A stretch of 64,000 nt of DNA from Anniella stebbinsi (GCA_029215795.1 JARDYH010000006.1:27047501-27111500), one strand, 5' to 3'; positions 11,595 through 24,696 are shown, counted from the first letter of the stretch. The notes: generated by a model from the letters alone, not told the origin. Numbers and translations are program-made.

Positions 11595-13916
11595 GTAGGT
11601 ACACACTGCAGATGGCAAGGGCAACATGAACCCTGGGCATTCCGACTTCTTTCAGTGGCTCAGTTATGGTGGGGGAGGGGGACCACATGTGTTGGAATTG
11701 CTTTGACTGGCTATGTCTCACTTCCTCACATACAAACGACTTCCTCCTATAGCTTTGTGTGGAAGAAAGTGAGGAGGCTGCAATTGGGGGACAAAACTGA
11801 GGTAGAGGTGAACCTGTAATATACCTTGATTGCTGTCAAATCTTGCCCCCACTTCAGTAGTCAGTTTTTCTGTAAGGTCTTTCATAGGAACCAGTGAGAT
11901 TGAAGGCCTGGTAGTGGTGATGGTGAAGACTCCTTCCCTCCCCCACCCCACCTCAGAATCCTTGTTGCACCGGACTTATATTTTTATGTCCTTTACAGGA
12001 AAGGGCAACACGCTACACACAAATCCCAGTGTGATTAAGACCTAGTTTTGCATTTTATGCAAGCAAATTTGTTTGTCACGTGTATACCGGTGTTTGTGCA
12101 ATGAATAGCGTAAAACGGGAAGGAGAGGCATATAGATGTAAGTTTGGGCATGGGATGTGTGCCGCAGACACACAGTAATCTCCTTTTCGGTCACTTGTTG
12201 CCATAGACAGTTTTAGTCAGTGAGCTCTAGAACTTGCTGGAGAAGGCAAGTAATTTTCTTAAAATCTGTTGGACCCTAATAACATTTGGCAGTTTTCTAG
12301 AATTCATTTCTCCCTTGCTTTCACATTTGGAGGTGTAGCAAACCCCTCTGCTGTGTAAATTGTGAAATGGCATAAAGAGAGACTGAATGAAATTGAACCT
12401 CCTGTGTCTGCAACCTCCCCTCCCACCACCAATAACATACAGCTGCTTTTGTCACTAGGTCCTTTTGTCAGATGTTTTTTCATGTAAACTGCTCTTACAC
12501 TTCCACTGCAAACTCTGCTCTTGGTCTGGGTTCTAATTGTGGCTTAGTCTTCTACTCTGCATGGGACCGTTCAACAATGAACATTCTGTGACATAATAAC
12601 AGTTCAGATAACTGGGGCAGCAGTTTGTTCTTAGCTTAATTTACTTGAACCTATGCCATTCCCATCTCTAGTTTTCATACATGTAGGTCCATGTGACTGT
12701 AAGAGGTTTCTTGTTGTAAAATGAGGATAGTAAGACTAAGGACAGATGGCCCTGTCACTCTTGTTCTTGCTGAGATAGTTGTATTTTTAAGGTCAAGCAC
12801 ATTCTGTCCAGTTTCTACATAAGCTTGCAATTTTTTTAAAAAAATCTGTACTAATTTCTCCGACGGTATGCATTTTTGAATACATTTTTTAAATGTTCAC
12901 ATTTCTTCCAAGTACTTTCCATTGCTGTAATGCAGTTTTGCGCACACATTTCTCAAATTATGCATATGTGTAAATACATACATTTTTCCCAAGACGAGCT
13001 GCATCACAAGGCTTGTAAAAATGCAGATTCCAGTATGCAACTCTGTCTCAGCTTGCTTATAGGCTGCGGAGGTATGAATTGTGTAAATCCATACCAAAAA
13101 CAAACCTCTCAACAGAATGAAGAAAAGAAAAATGCTAGAGAGCCATACTAAAAACATTTTAGCACTATCACCCCAAAGTTACAAAATACCCATAGCCTTG
13201 TGCTATGAATGTGGTCCCAATGTACGAAAACATCCCATGGAAATGTGTCCTTAGTAGCAAAGGAGATAAGAATTTCTGGAGATGTTATGACGATAACGTG
13301 AACTCTAACTTATAAGAGTCAGGGAGTCTAAAGAAGCCACACAGTCTTTTTCTCCCTCACCACTCCAGACACTAACACAAATATTGGAAAAGGAGCATTT
13401 TGCAAGTTAACCAAAGCAAGAAAAAGCTTTTATAGCTTGCAATCCTTGCAGGATTTCTTTTTGCCCCACCAGCGACAGAATTTTCATCCCTTTCCTCTGA
13501 TTCTCAATTTTTCTATTTGGTATAAAAATGAAATATGCCGGTGGGGAACCAGGAGGTCCTGCCAGGCTTGTATTTATAGAACCAGACTTGTATAGCAATT
13601 TTATGCACATTTTTTATCATTACTCCCACTTTCCCATTTGTTTTGCTCAGTACAGTGCTGTACAGCCATGTCCCTCTCATAGTGAGGTGTAGGAGTAGAA
13701 TTTGGAGAGGTGAATTCCAGGTTCCAGTTCCCACTACGCCATGAAGTAGACTTCCAAACCCCCCACCTTCTGTTTCCAATGCCTAAGGGACTGGAATAAG
13801 GCTACAGGATTGTGCGCTCCCTAGATATGTAAAATTTTTGGAAATGTTAAAGCCATGAGCATTTTTTTGTTTATCTGGTTTTTTGGGGTGGGGAAAATCT
13901 GAAATTTTGAGGAAAA

Positions 13917-13920
<4 letters not shown>

Positions 13921-13950
<30 letters not shown>
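13921..13950. repeat. (TA)15 microsatellite
   Basis: Thirty bases of uninterrupted TA alternate in intronic sequence. Confidence 0.9.
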
Positions 13951-13951
<1 letters not shown>

Positions 13952-14599
13952 TTTGTATGTGTACTCTTTACATATCTAAAATCACTTTGTTACATTAGGA
14001 ACATAAAATGTGTAACTTGCTCTGCTCATCAAATTACCATTAAAATGAAAAAGTTTTAAAAGTAAACTCAGGCAGCAAACCTATGGTCCCTAGACTGGGT
14101 CCCAGGGGCCGTAGGATTCTGTGGGGAAAAGCCCTCTGAGGTCTTAGTCTCCCCCCACCCCCATGTTCAAACCTTTTATCCTTGCTCTGGCCAGTTACTG
14201 TGGAGGTTTCTGCAGTGGCTCCCTCCACAAGGTCAAAACTCGAACCTCGCAAAGAGGGGAAGTTGGACGTGGTATGCTGGTGGGCAAGGAAGGAGTTGCT
14301 GAGGATTTTAGGGGTCCTACGCCCTCCCAGCCCCCAATGACACTTATGGCGCAGAGGGAAAATTAGAGGAGCTCTAAGGCCCAGCTAACTGATTTTCCGA
14401 TTTTGGAGGATGGACAGGCAAAGAATGCCTCCACTCTTCTTTCCGCTCTGCTGGCAAGAGCCTGGCAGGGCTTTGGACAGGACAGAGCCTCTGAGATGAG
14501 AACATTCTGTAGTTATGGCTCCTTACTCTTAGGATTGCGCCTTGAGTTAGTCAATTCGTCCGAATAAACAATATTTAAATTTAATATATCGAACATGAC

Positions 14600-14766
14600 A
14601 ATTTCTGTAGCCCGCTGGACCACTTTGCGCGACATCTTGTGAATAAAATCGATTGCATCTCTGCTGACTTGGATGTCGTGGTTGATACAGGTCCAGTAGA
14701 TGTTACTTTAGCTCCTGTTTGTCCAGCTACAAAGGATAGTTTTCTAGCTATACAACCCGAGGATAT
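14600..14766 (+). pseudogene. Fragment of a CR1/L2-like LINE ORF2 (decayed)
   Basis: A frame on the + strand gives FARHLVNKIDCISADLDVV and later IQPEDMDRF. This resembles the linker between endonuclease and reverse transcriptase of CR1/L2 LINEs, where a 'F...KI..IR.DLD' segment is followed by 'P.D.D..'. There is no start, no RT core and no 3' end, so it is a short relic. The family call is from motif shape only. Confidence 0.4.
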
Positions 14767-14767
14767 G

Positions 14768-14842
14768 GACAGGTTCGCACAACATGACAGTCCACCATGG
14801 TGGACAACCATAGTGGGTTGTCATGTTGTGTGAACCCAATCT
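14768..14842. mobile_element. Small foldback element with 'ggttcgcacaacatgacag' arm
   Basis: The left arm reads gacaggttcgcacaacatga, and the right arm is its near inverse ending gtgtgaaccca, with a 'ccaccatggtgg' centre. It is very short (75 bp) and could be an internally deleted relative of the other foldback families here. Confidence 0.5.
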
Positions 14843-15619
14843 ACAGAATAAAAGCCAGCTGTTTTTACATATTTATGATATGGTGATTCTAGTCACCTTG
14901 ACATCCCTAAATGTCTATCAGTAAAAAATTCATTAGATTGATATTTTTAATACGGAGTGAATGAAATAATTATGGTGGGAATCATGCAGAAAGGATTAAC
15001 ACACACACACACATGGCTTCACAATTTCCAGAAAGTTTGCATCTCTAGTCTTATATAAAAGCCTGACTATTACGTAATTTTTAGAAATCATTTTTGGCCA
15101 GTAAAGACCAAGTAGAAATAAATGAACACCTTGTTTTAATCATTTTTTAAACTGTTCTGGTTTGATTCTGGATTTGTAATGGATCTGCTTTGGCTTAACT
15201 TCCCCATGGAAACCTTTGCGCCACCCCCATTAATTTCCTAGACTTACTGGAGGGCTCCAGAAATCCATTGGTGGCAGACATAGCAGGGCTGTGGGCTTTG
15301 GCTCAAGGCTTTATACATCAGTCGGCAGGTATCAGTGTCCAGGCATGCCTAGTACCTTGGGAAATGTGTGTGTGTAGGGGGGGGAATAGTCTATTTGGGG
15401 AGGGGAATTGTTCCTGAAGGTTGATGAAGTGGATTTTTATGAAAATTAGCGGGCAAGCAGGACACAAGCTGCAAAGAACACCTGCATGTCTATCTTAGTG
15501 CCCTGACTTGGATTCAGACGATTGCAAGCAATCTGTGCAGTTGCTGCAAGACTGATTTATAAAGAGCAAAGATGCTGCTGCTAATGATTGATTGGTGTCC
15601 TTGCCATTCTCCTCCACAG

Positions 15620-15850
15620 TTTACAGACCTTCTTGCTGGATGGGAACTTCCTCCAGAGCCTTCCTGCTGAATTGGAAAGGATGCACCAGCTTAGCTATCT
15701 GGGTCTTTCTTTCAATGAATTCAGTGACATTCCTGAGGTATTGGAAAAGCTGACTGCCATGGATAAGCTCTGTATGTCTGGAAATTGCATGGAGACACTC
15801 AGCTTGCAGACACTAAGGAGAATGCCACACATTAAACATATAGATCTGAG
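15620..15850 (+). CDS. PHLPP1: PHLPP1 internal exon: LRR
   Basis: A 231-nt exon encoding LQTFLLDGNFLQSLPAELER, then LSYLGLSFNEF, a 'DIPEVLEKLTAMDKLCMSGN' stretch and MPHIKHIDL, about three repeats. It begins with the single base completing the previous Asn codon (acceptor ctccacag|t) and ends AG|gtatgt within an Arg codon. The open frame extends at both sides into intron, but the splice signals and family match set the borders. It is the longest LRR exon in the window. Confidence 0.95.
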
Positions 15851-18133
15851 GTATGTACCCTCTGAGAGAACAAATAAACCGCAATGTGAAAAAGCTGTTT
15901 TAGTGGCTCATGATAGGCCCAGATTAGCTGTTCTAATTCTCAGTTATAATTCCCAGCGTATTTTCAAAGAATCAGCCACAATTTAAATCATAAACTTCAA
16001 GTGTATGTGCTAAAATCTAAGTATGGGTATTCCTTGATAATTGCATTGTTGTAAGTATCTGTGCTTCTTTATTTGACCAATGCAGTTAGGTGGACTTCCT
16101 TAACAATAAATTATTGCTTTGGAGCATTTGCCAAGATAATAATTTGATTTTATTAAATAGCTTCCAAAATGTAGTCTGGCTTGAGCAATGGAATATTTTA
16201 ATCGTTAAGAAATATTTTCTAGCACAAATACTACTGCCCTTATGGTTGGAGATTCATTCACTAGACAAATAACCAAATGACCCCAATTCCCCCAGACTGA
16301 ATGGCAGTTTACTCATGAGCAACTAGTTACAGCCAAACCCAACCTCCCCCAACCTGGTACCCTCCAGATGTTTTGGACTGCAGCGGCCACCTGACCTGGT
16401 CAGTATTGCCTATGGTCAGGGATGATGGGAATCATAGTCCAAAACAACAGGAGGCATCAGATTGGTGAAGGATCTATAAAACCTTTTTTAAAAATGAAGC
16501 AGATAACCCCCATGACAAGGGTCACTGGTGGAATTGCTGTGTAAACTCTTCACCATATGATAGGGCAGGCAGATGGCCTGTTTGGTCGATTCTATTATCA
16601 CACTCTTATTCTTTTCCGGAACATTCCGTATTTTTGTGTATTTTCTCCAATGGAGGGGATTTGAACAAAAACAATAAAATTGAAGAATCTGATCTAGAAG
16701 ATAAATGTCCTGCTATTCCTGCAAATTTTGCATCCCTCTTAATAATTCCTCCACCATCTCAGAAGGCAAATGTCATTTGGGGATACACAGTGTGTTTTCA
16801 TTGCCCAAAAATACCAAATATAGTTGCAGGAAGATAGCTCCCTGCTGCATTTTACTTGTGCACGTTGGTTCCATGAAGGAATGTTGGACCAATTTAGGGA
16901 AAGAGAGTATATTAGGGTTAGCGTACATTTGCTGTCCTGGTCCTTCAGAGCTTTCATTGCACCCCAAAGCATTGTTTTGATTATGTGATTTAAGCAAACT
17001 TGTCAGCTCAGTGCTGAGGATAAAACTGAAATCTTTAGAGTACAGTGAAATCGTGCAAGTGGCTGCTTTTTATAGATCATCTTTTATTTCTGCAATAAGT
17101 CAAGGACTGGGCAAGGCATGTTTTCTTTGCTTGTCTGCATTGATTACAATATGTACACATGTGAGAGTGGGTCGTTCTCACATCCCCCACTTTCACACTT
17201 GAGCATTAGGTCACTTTGTCGGTTGTCAGGATATGTGTAGAATGAATAACTCTAATTACACTGCCTTGCCAAAGATGGGGAACCTTGAATACCTGTAGAG
17301 TCTAATGTTCATTTTACTACTTTATTCCATATCTTTATCCTCAAAGGAATTCAAGGCATTGCTTCAGTATCTGATAGTGTTAGTATATTACAGTGAGATT
17401 CTTAAATTTGACAGATGTCAACATTCACATGTGAACATTTATGATCCCAGCTGAATTCTGTGAATTATCAGAAATTCAGAAATACACCGGCAAATGCTGG
17501 CAACATTCACTGGTGTATGTCTCCTGCAGGTTGGACACACACTATGATTGAATGCCAACAGTCATAAACTTGTTCCGGAGTTATTAGCATGTGGATGTCA
17601 AAATCTACCACACTTTGGGCGTTTTATTACAGCATAAATGTTTTGATCAACAAGGATTGTTCAACAAATGTTAACACCGCTTTGCTGCAGCCTTTTTAGC
17701 ACTCATAACAGCAACATCAAGTTATTTTTCATAGAAATGATCTCTCATAAGAAATGGCAGGTGAATAATAAAATTGGAGCCTGCCAATTTATGCCATAGT
17801 GAAATAAGCAAGAGGTAACGTGGGAGCATTATCAGTCAAGTCGGTCTAGCGAGTGCTCTGTGAAGTTCCTGATGCTGTAGCATTGTTAAAACTAAGTACT
17901 GTATGTTGGATGAAAGTTGAGGGGGAGCTCCCATGTAGGTCACTACGAATTTTTCAAGAAAGATGGAAATAAGAATATAAAAACAGGGGTTATTTCAGCC
18001 CCAGAGTTTGACCATTTTTTGGCCTAGGGCACTGTGGAATTTATAAACCGTGAGCCTTTTGTTTTCCAGCTTCTTAATCACATAAATATCAATATAACTG
18101 ATTCTAGTTCTTTTCTTCCCGTTCTTATGCCAG
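15851..18133 (+). other. PHLPP1: PHLPP1 intron (2283 bp)
   Basis: A phase 2 intron with GTATGT donor and cttatgccag acceptor. It contains a degraded hAT-like MITE at about 16341-16472 and otherwise no recognisable element. Confidence 0.8.
16341..16472. mobile_element. hAT-like MITE, degraded copy
   Basis: The copy reads 'cctcccccaacctggtaccc tccagatgttttggactgc' on the left and 'catagtccaaaacaac...gattggtgaagg' on the right, which is the foldback layout of the 523-662 element. No clear target duplication remains. Confidence 0.55.
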
Positions 18134-18336
18134 ATTAAATGTAATTAGGAGGCTGGTGGCAGATGAAGCTGACTTCCTACATCACGTGACCCAGCTTGAC
18201 CTTCGGGACAATAAACTAGGCGAGCTAGACGCCACCATCTTCAACAATGTTGAAATACTGCACTGTGAAAGAAACCAGCTGGTAACCCTCAAAATCAGCG
18301 GATACTTGCTTAAAGCTCTTTATGCCACTTCAAATG
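18134..18336 (+). CDS. PHLPP1: PHLPP1 internal exon: LRR
   Basis: A 203-nt exon encoding LNVIRRLVADEADFLHHV, TQLDLRDNKLGELDA, FNNVEILHCERNQLV and YLLKALYATSN. It keeps the LxxLxLxxNxL frame of the LRR solenoid. The acceptor is atgccag|a (third base of Arg) and the donor g|gtatgt, leaving one base of a Glu codon. The following intron is the only phase 1 intron in the window. Key residues agree with PHLPP1 rather than a generic LRR protein. Confidence 0.95.
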
Positions 18337-20620
18337 GTATGTTCACTTCGAAGGCAGTTCTAACAGTGGCTGATGTTTCTGGCCTCCTTGGAGTGGATTT
18401 GTATGTTGTATGACGTTCTGGATTCATCCAGCCCCTAGCACACTGGCACCATGTAAAACGCTTAGCAGTAACATTTTAGAGGACCGCCGTTCCAGTCAGG
18501 GTATTACAAGTCCAGAATGAATGATAATGCTTAGCATGTATGTTTTGCCTTTTTAAACACCCAAAGTGCCTTGCATTACCTAATCTAAATACAATTTGTG
18601 AGTGAGTGACTGGCCTGGACGGTTCTGTAAAGCTGATGAAATTCTATAGGAAACAGATTATTCCAATCCAAAGATTTGGCCACTTGGAACCAAGGTGAAA
18701 TGCAGCCCCTTCCCCTTTACACTTTCTAGTAGGTCACCTAACCTGCCTTTCTGCCAGCGCCATATAGTGCCTTTCTTTGCTACTCCTTCAGTGAGGTTTT
18801 TTCTGAGACCCCCATTTCTCTTTCCCTTCCTGTCCTCAGCTTCTTGTCTGCTATGACCCTCTTTCCCCAGCCCACCAAATCTCAGCCTGTTTTGCCTCCC
18901 TTTTGTCTTCTACTCTGCCCAGTTTCACACCCTCCACCTCCTTCAGAGGGTTCAGATGACTCCCATATGGCAAACACATAAGGAACATTGTGAGATCGCA
19001 CGGGCTAGCCTTGCTTCTCCTCTGTAAGCGGCCACCCTGATTGCTGTCTGCCTGTTCAGCCACATGCGAAGGGGCTTTAGGTGCATACTAATGTGTGCAT
19101 ACAACTTCTCCACAAAAAAAGTATGGGTCCCTGACTTGGGCCAGGATCCCCACTTTTATTGAGGAACGCACATACCTTGATATGTGCATAGAGCCCCTTT
19201 CTAGGCGAGCTGAATGTTGAGGTAGGTGCCACTGCATACAGTGGAGGACAGGACTGGCCCGCACAGACCCACCACCTTTCTTAAGTGTGTTTTTATCTCA
19301 TGGGAGGGTCGTTTGAACCCCCTCTTACCTACCTCGCATTCTCTGCTCTTTCCCTGCCTTCCTATTGTCAGAATCCTCTTGGCGCCATGACATATTTTCC
19401 TTAAGTCCAAACTGACCATTTCTTTCATCACAGATGCTACGCTGGCTAGCCACTCTATTCCATTGTTAGCAGTTCAGCTCTTACATCCGGAATGGTTGTG
19501 AACGTGCCATGGCATCTGAGTAGCTAAATTGGTAGCTGAGTTGGTTTACAGGCAACATGCCTCAGGTAATGCTAAGGAGCGGCTTCCAACCTCAGATTGG
19601 AAAATGCTATGAGTTTATACATTAGATAACATTTCAGTTCCTTTTGACTGAAGAATGGCATTACAGGATGTTGCAGGAAACACTATCATCCATTTCTTTG
19701 ATTTAAAGGTTGGACTGAGCATAAAAGCCAAATTAGGCAGATTATGTAAATAGTACAAATAAGGTGGATTTGCATAACTATATTTTGCAAAATGCTGCCT
19801 CTGCTGGGCAAGGGATAGATCTATATAGCCCGTCTGCTGGAAATCCTGATCAATTGATCGAAATAAGCAGGTGAACTCAAGGAGTTACGAAGAGGCAACA
19901 ACCGTATACTTCTTCTTATCCTTCCTTCTGTCATCTTCACCCCCATAATGACTGGTCTAAGGATAGGTCCTAGGTTCATGACCCCATAGTGATTGATTCG
20001 TTGCCTAGCCTCTCATCTCTTTTGATCTGTTCTGTTCTTTCTCTCTTCCATCTGTGATTTAAGACCATTCTGTAACTTCATATATATAACTTTTTACAGC
20101 TGAGCAGTGGCACTGGGATTTTAATACATTAAGCAGTACAAAAGTTTTATAATAAATAAAAATAAATTCCAACAACTGGTAGCAAAACTAAGCTTTCTGT
20201 AACAATTATTTTATTGTACCTAGATGAATGTACATGTTGCAGCCATGGAGTGTAATTGCAGGCTAAGCTTGGTTCGTTTTGTGTATAAAAAAATATATGG
20301 CTGATAGTCACGGATTGAAGGCTTAATGTGGGGTCAAGAGGACGTTTGGGTAGAATGCTTGCCTAGAAATGAAAGACAGCAAAATGTAATGTTACCAGTG
20401 ATGCTATGTTAAGAATGGCCTTGGGAAATGATTGGATCATTGTTTGTCAGAGGCCTAGTTCTCACTAAGGGGATAAAGCCATGTTTGGGCTGTGTCACTG
20501 TAGCAGTCTGTAGATGGGGGCTTATATATTGAATGCTCCTCCATACCAAAACAAAAATCTACAAAAGTCTACCCTTAGAAAACTTGGCGTTGAGGAGGAC
20601 TTAACCCAAAGGTGCAGAAC

Positions 20621-20643
20621 TGTTGTTGTTGTTGTTGTTGTTG
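20621..20643. repeat. (TTG)n microsatellite
   Basis: About seven uninterrupted TTG/GTT units in the intron. Confidence 0.85.
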
Positions 20644-20723
20644 AGGACTGCACTCCCTTGGGGTAATGTGAGTGGAATGGGCAGCATGGGCGGAGGAGGT
20701 GAAGACAAGTGTGCGGGGCCATC

Positions 20724-20726
<3 letters not shown>

Positions 20727-20773
<47 letters not shown>

Positions 20774-20870
20774 TCCTTCCTTCCTTCCTTCCTTTCTTCC
20801 CTCCCTCCCTCTTCCTTCCTTCCTTCCTTCCTTCCTTCCTTCCTTCCTTCCTTCCTTCCTTCCTCTTTCC
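20727..20870. repeat. Compound pyrimidine tract (TC)n-(TTCC)n
   Basis: A run of CT dinucleotides is followed by tetranucleotide TTCC repeats with a short ctccctccctc interruption. The + strand is pure pyrimidine across almost the whole stretch. Long spurious Ser/Leu/Pro and Arg/Glu frames on both strands come only from this repeat. It lies about 550 bp before the 61-nt exon. Confidence 0.9.
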
Positions 20871-21418
20871 CTCTGCTAGGAGAAGGGGAGATCACTCTTG
20901 TCAGAGTTCTGAACTGATCACTTGCAGAGGGCTTTTGAAATTAACCCAAGGGCTGCAGGTTACCCACTTAAGGTCTAGCCTATTGATGCTAGTTTTCTGT
21001 GTGGAGGGTTTTTTATTTTCTTTTTACGTATGGAGAATCATTCAATAGTGGAAACCCCCACCTTCACTCTGAAGTTCACTCCAAACATACACCCGTGAGA
21101 ACAAGGGCATAGAAATGTCTTGGTCCAGGCAATAAAATATTTTGGGGCTGTGTTGTTAGAATGAGACAGAAGTAGGAAGGCATACCTCCATAACAGAGCT
21201 CTGCCTCGTATAAGTTAAGGGAAAACAAAACAAAAACCTATCTAGGGGATTATGTCTATTGAATTATTTTCAATGCCGTTTCATATTTCTTATTGTATAC
21301 TACTTCTGCAAAATAGGCATAACTGATAAAACAAACTTGGCCAATAAAAAAGTGTGCTTTTAAAAAGGTACTATATTTTCCTTGTTTTTTTAATATATTA
21401 TCTGTCTTCCCTTTCCAG

Positions 21419-21479
21419 AACTTGTTCACCTTGATGTGTATCCTGTTCCAAATTATTTAACATATATGGATGTTTCTAG
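21419..21479 (+). CDS. PHLPP1: PHLPP1 internal exon: 61-nt LRR exon
   Basis: A 61-nt exon, the shortest here, encoding ELVHLDVYPVPNYLTYMDVS with its first codon split. Acceptor ctttccag|aa and donor ag|gtaagc both fit consensus. It starts with two bases of Glu and ends with two bases of Arg, so it joins in frame to both neighbours. It is too short to stand out as an open frame by itself and is called from splice signals plus the match to PHLPP1. Confidence 0.93.
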
Positions 21480-23158
21480 GTAAGCATAATACCATTTAAA
21501 TTACTGTACCATCTCCTTTTTTATTTTGTTTTACAATGTAGAACTACCATGACTGAAACCAAAACCACTGTGAAAAGTCTAATGTTTCTGAGTCTAGTAG
21601 AAAGAAATGCAAGTAACTGGCATTACTGATCGGGGTTGACCCATGAGATTGCATGAGCTTCTCTCATGATTCTTCTATCACTACCCAGTTTGACATTACA
21701 TGTAATTGTTGTCACAGCCCAGAATAAAAAGAGCCTGGGAGACGTGAAGGCCTGGGAAAAATGGGAGGAAGGGCACAATTGGGGGAAGGGAAACATTTCC
21801 CCTGATTTTTTCTGTTTTTTTCCAGTCCTTCAGATCTTCCTAATGCCCATTTTAAGGTCCCATGGCCTGCGTCTGATCTCTGAACTTCAGTTAATTTTAA
21901 GTGTCTGCATCAGTCATCAGAGAGGCTGAAACAAGAGAATAGCAGGAATAAAAGTGCTTTTGTTAAGCTCCTAGCTGAATGTTCATATGTGTGCACACAC
22001 ACATGAAGCGTTTTATTCCTTTGTCTATCTGTTACGATGCCTGTTGAAACGTTGCACTTCATATATTCCTCTTTGCTAAAGTTACCTTCCTCCTATACAT
22101 AGGTGCTCTTGTTCTTGAGCTCTCGTGAATCACGTTTACATCGGAAAGGGTATTAATGTTTTGTGGGGCTTCATGAAATAGCCCACTATATCTGGCAAAG
22201 TTTGTGAGCTCCATTAAATATCCTGTATTTAAGGGCTGTTCCACATTTGACATAGCGGTAGACCTGGGTTTGCCCCTGCAAATGCATTTAATAAGGAGGT
22301 ACAGCCAATCCCAGCTGCCTGATGCCATGTCCAATATGTATGTTGTATTTATAATTTACATTTTTAGATTACACTAAACAAACATACATAACTTAGGTTT
22401 ATGCTAAAGCAAGAATGAGTGAAGCAGCCCTTAAAATAAGTCCTTAGCTTGTGTATACACTCTCCCTTGAATCACTGGGATTAATCCACAGTGATGAAGA
22501 AAGCTCCTTATAAATAATAATGTATAACCTCTGGGTTGTACAAACAGGTCTGTAGTAAGATAGGGCAGAAGGCACATAAAAACCGTGGATTCGCTCCCAT
22601 CTCTTACCCATGAGCCTCTATTTCTTTTGACCAACTTGGTTGGTCCATTCCCTTTTCCTCCCTTGAAACATTGACTAAGGACATTTATCAGCACAGCTAT
22701 GGAAAAAAAAGTGTTCCACTTCCATGTATACAGTGTTCTTTTCCGATCAGAGTGGGCGAATGTTATTGATGCCTGCAGGACTTGTGCAACAGGATTAAAA
22801 CTGCATGATTCTAAGCACAAGAGGCCATTAGCACTTTTGAGCAGTGGTGTTTTTTAAGAGTCTTGAAACTTGGTTTGCCATAAAAACCAAGTGCATGTTG
22901 TGTCTAAACAAGAGAACCACTGAGACAAGGATATTGTCAGTGCATGAATCAATGTAATTGGCATGCCAGAATCTCATCGGTTTGGTTGCATGGATAAGCA
23001 ATTGTAATAGATATAATGGGGAAAGCAGAGTTTTCTTTAGTTCTACACATTATAGTAATGAAGAATATTTAATTTCACAATATCTCTGAGAAGCTTTTAA
23101 TGGTTTGTTTTCATAATCAAACTGCATATTGAAAAGGTCTATGATGCGTAAATCTCTT

Positions 23159-23179
23159 CCCCCCCCCCCCCCCCCCCCC
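23159..23179. repeat. Poly-C run (21 C)
   Basis: An uninterrupted run of C in intronic DNA. Its length may vary between reads or individuals. Confidence 0.9.
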
Positions 23180-23767
23180 GGTTAGAGGAATATGTTTGAT
23201 TAACATGGTATTTATTTCAGAACCCTTGAATGAAAGCTATATTGAATATAACTAATAGCAATACTGCTTGCTTCTCTGCAAACAGTTCAAACAGAACGCA
23301 ACTTTAAAGACAAGTAGAGCTTTTAAAATATATATATTTTTGTTTTCGCAACTGGAATTCTACTATAAAAACTGTATGCAATACACTGTGATAGTATAAA
23401 GGGCAAAGCAGTGAGCCAATACTCTGTGTAAACATCCCTTAGTTAAGAGTAAGAAAATATTAGGAACCTTGATCAGTTTCCTTAAATCCATCAACGAAAG
23501 GGCTATATAATGTAAGATATATGTGTTCCATATATATTGTCATTTGTAGGATAAATATATTGATAATAAAAGAGTTTGATCCTTGGAGTCCTTGTGAACT
23601 TGTTTAAATTACTTGAGTGTTCTCTTTGGCTAGAACTCTACAGTCTTTTGTGAAAATGCCATGTTGGAAGTCTTTAGGAAAAGTGGGTTAGAATTATTTT
23701 TAAAAGAAAATATTTTTCTTTCAAAATCACTTCTTACTAAAAGAGAGAGAAATCTTTAAGACTTAGA

Positions 23768-24068
23768 GGTCTGTTTGCACATCACAGCAGCATTCAGTGA
23801 CATGTCATGGTTTAATTTGTGGGGACATGCACTGTGCCCGAGCTGCCCCCGGTTTGCTCTAACAGCCTACAAATGCCCCATTTGTAGATTGTTAGTGTGA
23901 CGTGTGAACCTGGACACAAATTGTAGATTAACTTTGGGATGTGTAACCCACAAACAACCCAAAGTTTGGATATCACACTAACAACCTACGAATGGATGTG
24001 GCTCACACATGACACATGTCCTTGCAAATTGTGGGTTAATAATGCCACTGTGACATGTGAACCAAGCC
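23768..24068. mobile_element. Foldback element (family C-like)
   Basis: The left end reads tctgtttgcacatcacagc and the inverse of the right end ggcttggttcacatgtcac. The middle repeats 'gattgttagtgtgacgtgtg' and 'cacactaacaacctac' as inverted arms. No frame of interest. Confidence 0.5.
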
Positions 24069-24600
24069 ATAATTAGCCTATTATTAATAGGTGTTCAAAT
24101 ATATCCTCTTTTCAGTAAATTAATTGAAATACTTCTCTGGCCTTTCGGCCGCAATAAAAGAATTGAATTGAAATAGAAATAAATGCAAACATAAAGGAAA
24201 AGCCGCGCTTGTGAAAGAAAACTCATGCCTGTAGTTCTAGGTTTACCGTTGGCACTTTCGACTTCATTTCTGTCTCTTGCTTAGCTTTGCTTTGCTTTGC
24301 ATGTTCCTAACCAAGTGATTGCTGAGAGCAGCTAGCAGAATGTTGGCACATTTTAACATAACATGCATCTGCAGTGCTGTGAACCAACAATAAGCTCAGT
24401 TGTCGTTTGTTCAGCTACATGACATCATTTCACACATTGTGAGTAGGGAGTGGCAGAAGCTTGTTTTTGGTGACAAACTCCATCCCCACGTGTGTAAGAG
24501 GCCTCGATGCTTTGTCCTGTTGCCTACGTGTGTTAACAATGTGCTTTCATGTTGCTTCATCTGTTCACCACCTAGTTCATTTACTGTCTTTCTTTTGCAG

Positions 24601-24696
24601 AAACCACCTTGAGAGCCTTCCTGAGTGGGTTTGTGATAGCAGAAAGCTGGAAGTGTTAGATCTGGGCCACAATCAGATACGTGAACTGCCTGCCCG
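24601..24696 (+). CDS. PHLPP1: PHLPP1 internal exon: LRR
   Basis: A 96-nt exon encoding NHLESLPEWVCDSRKLEVLD and LGHNQIRELPAR, one and a third repeats. The acceptor is a near-ideal cttttgcag|a and the donor cg|gtgagt. The split Arg codons at both ends join correctly to the flanking exons. The WVCxSRKLEVLD core is characteristic of PHLPP1. Confidence 0.95.

Larger units (their letters stand above)
11595..15619 (+). other. PHLPP1: PHLPP1 intron (4025 bp)
   Basis: A phase 2 intron with GTAGGT donor and cctccacag acceptor. It holds a TA dinucleotide tract (13921-13950), a probable LINE ORF2 fragment (14600-14766), a small foldback element (14768-14842) and a short CA run (14999-15013). The rest, including 11700-13900, shows no exon or element I recognise. 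Confidence 0.8.
18337..21418 (+). other. PHLPP1: PHLPP1 intron (3082 bp)
   Basis: A phase 1 intron with GTATGT donor and ccctttccag acceptor. It holds a TTG microsatellite (20621-20643) and a 144-bp pyrimidine tract (20727-20870). I see nothing else recognisable between 18400 and 20600. Confidence 0.8.
21480..24600 (+). other. PHLPP1: PHLPP1 intron (3121 bp)
   Basis: A phase 2 intron with GTAAGC donor and a strong tctttcttttgcag acceptor. It contains a 21-base C run (23159-23179), a foldback element (23768-24068), and a 'ggcctttcggccgcaataaa' LINE-like tail near 24138-24185. The rest is AT-rich without a recognised element. Confidence 0.8.

Noticed and set aside
20575..21048. Long Ser/Leu/Pro and Arg/Glu/Gly frames on both strands
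   Set aside because: They are translations of the TC and TTCC simple repeats.
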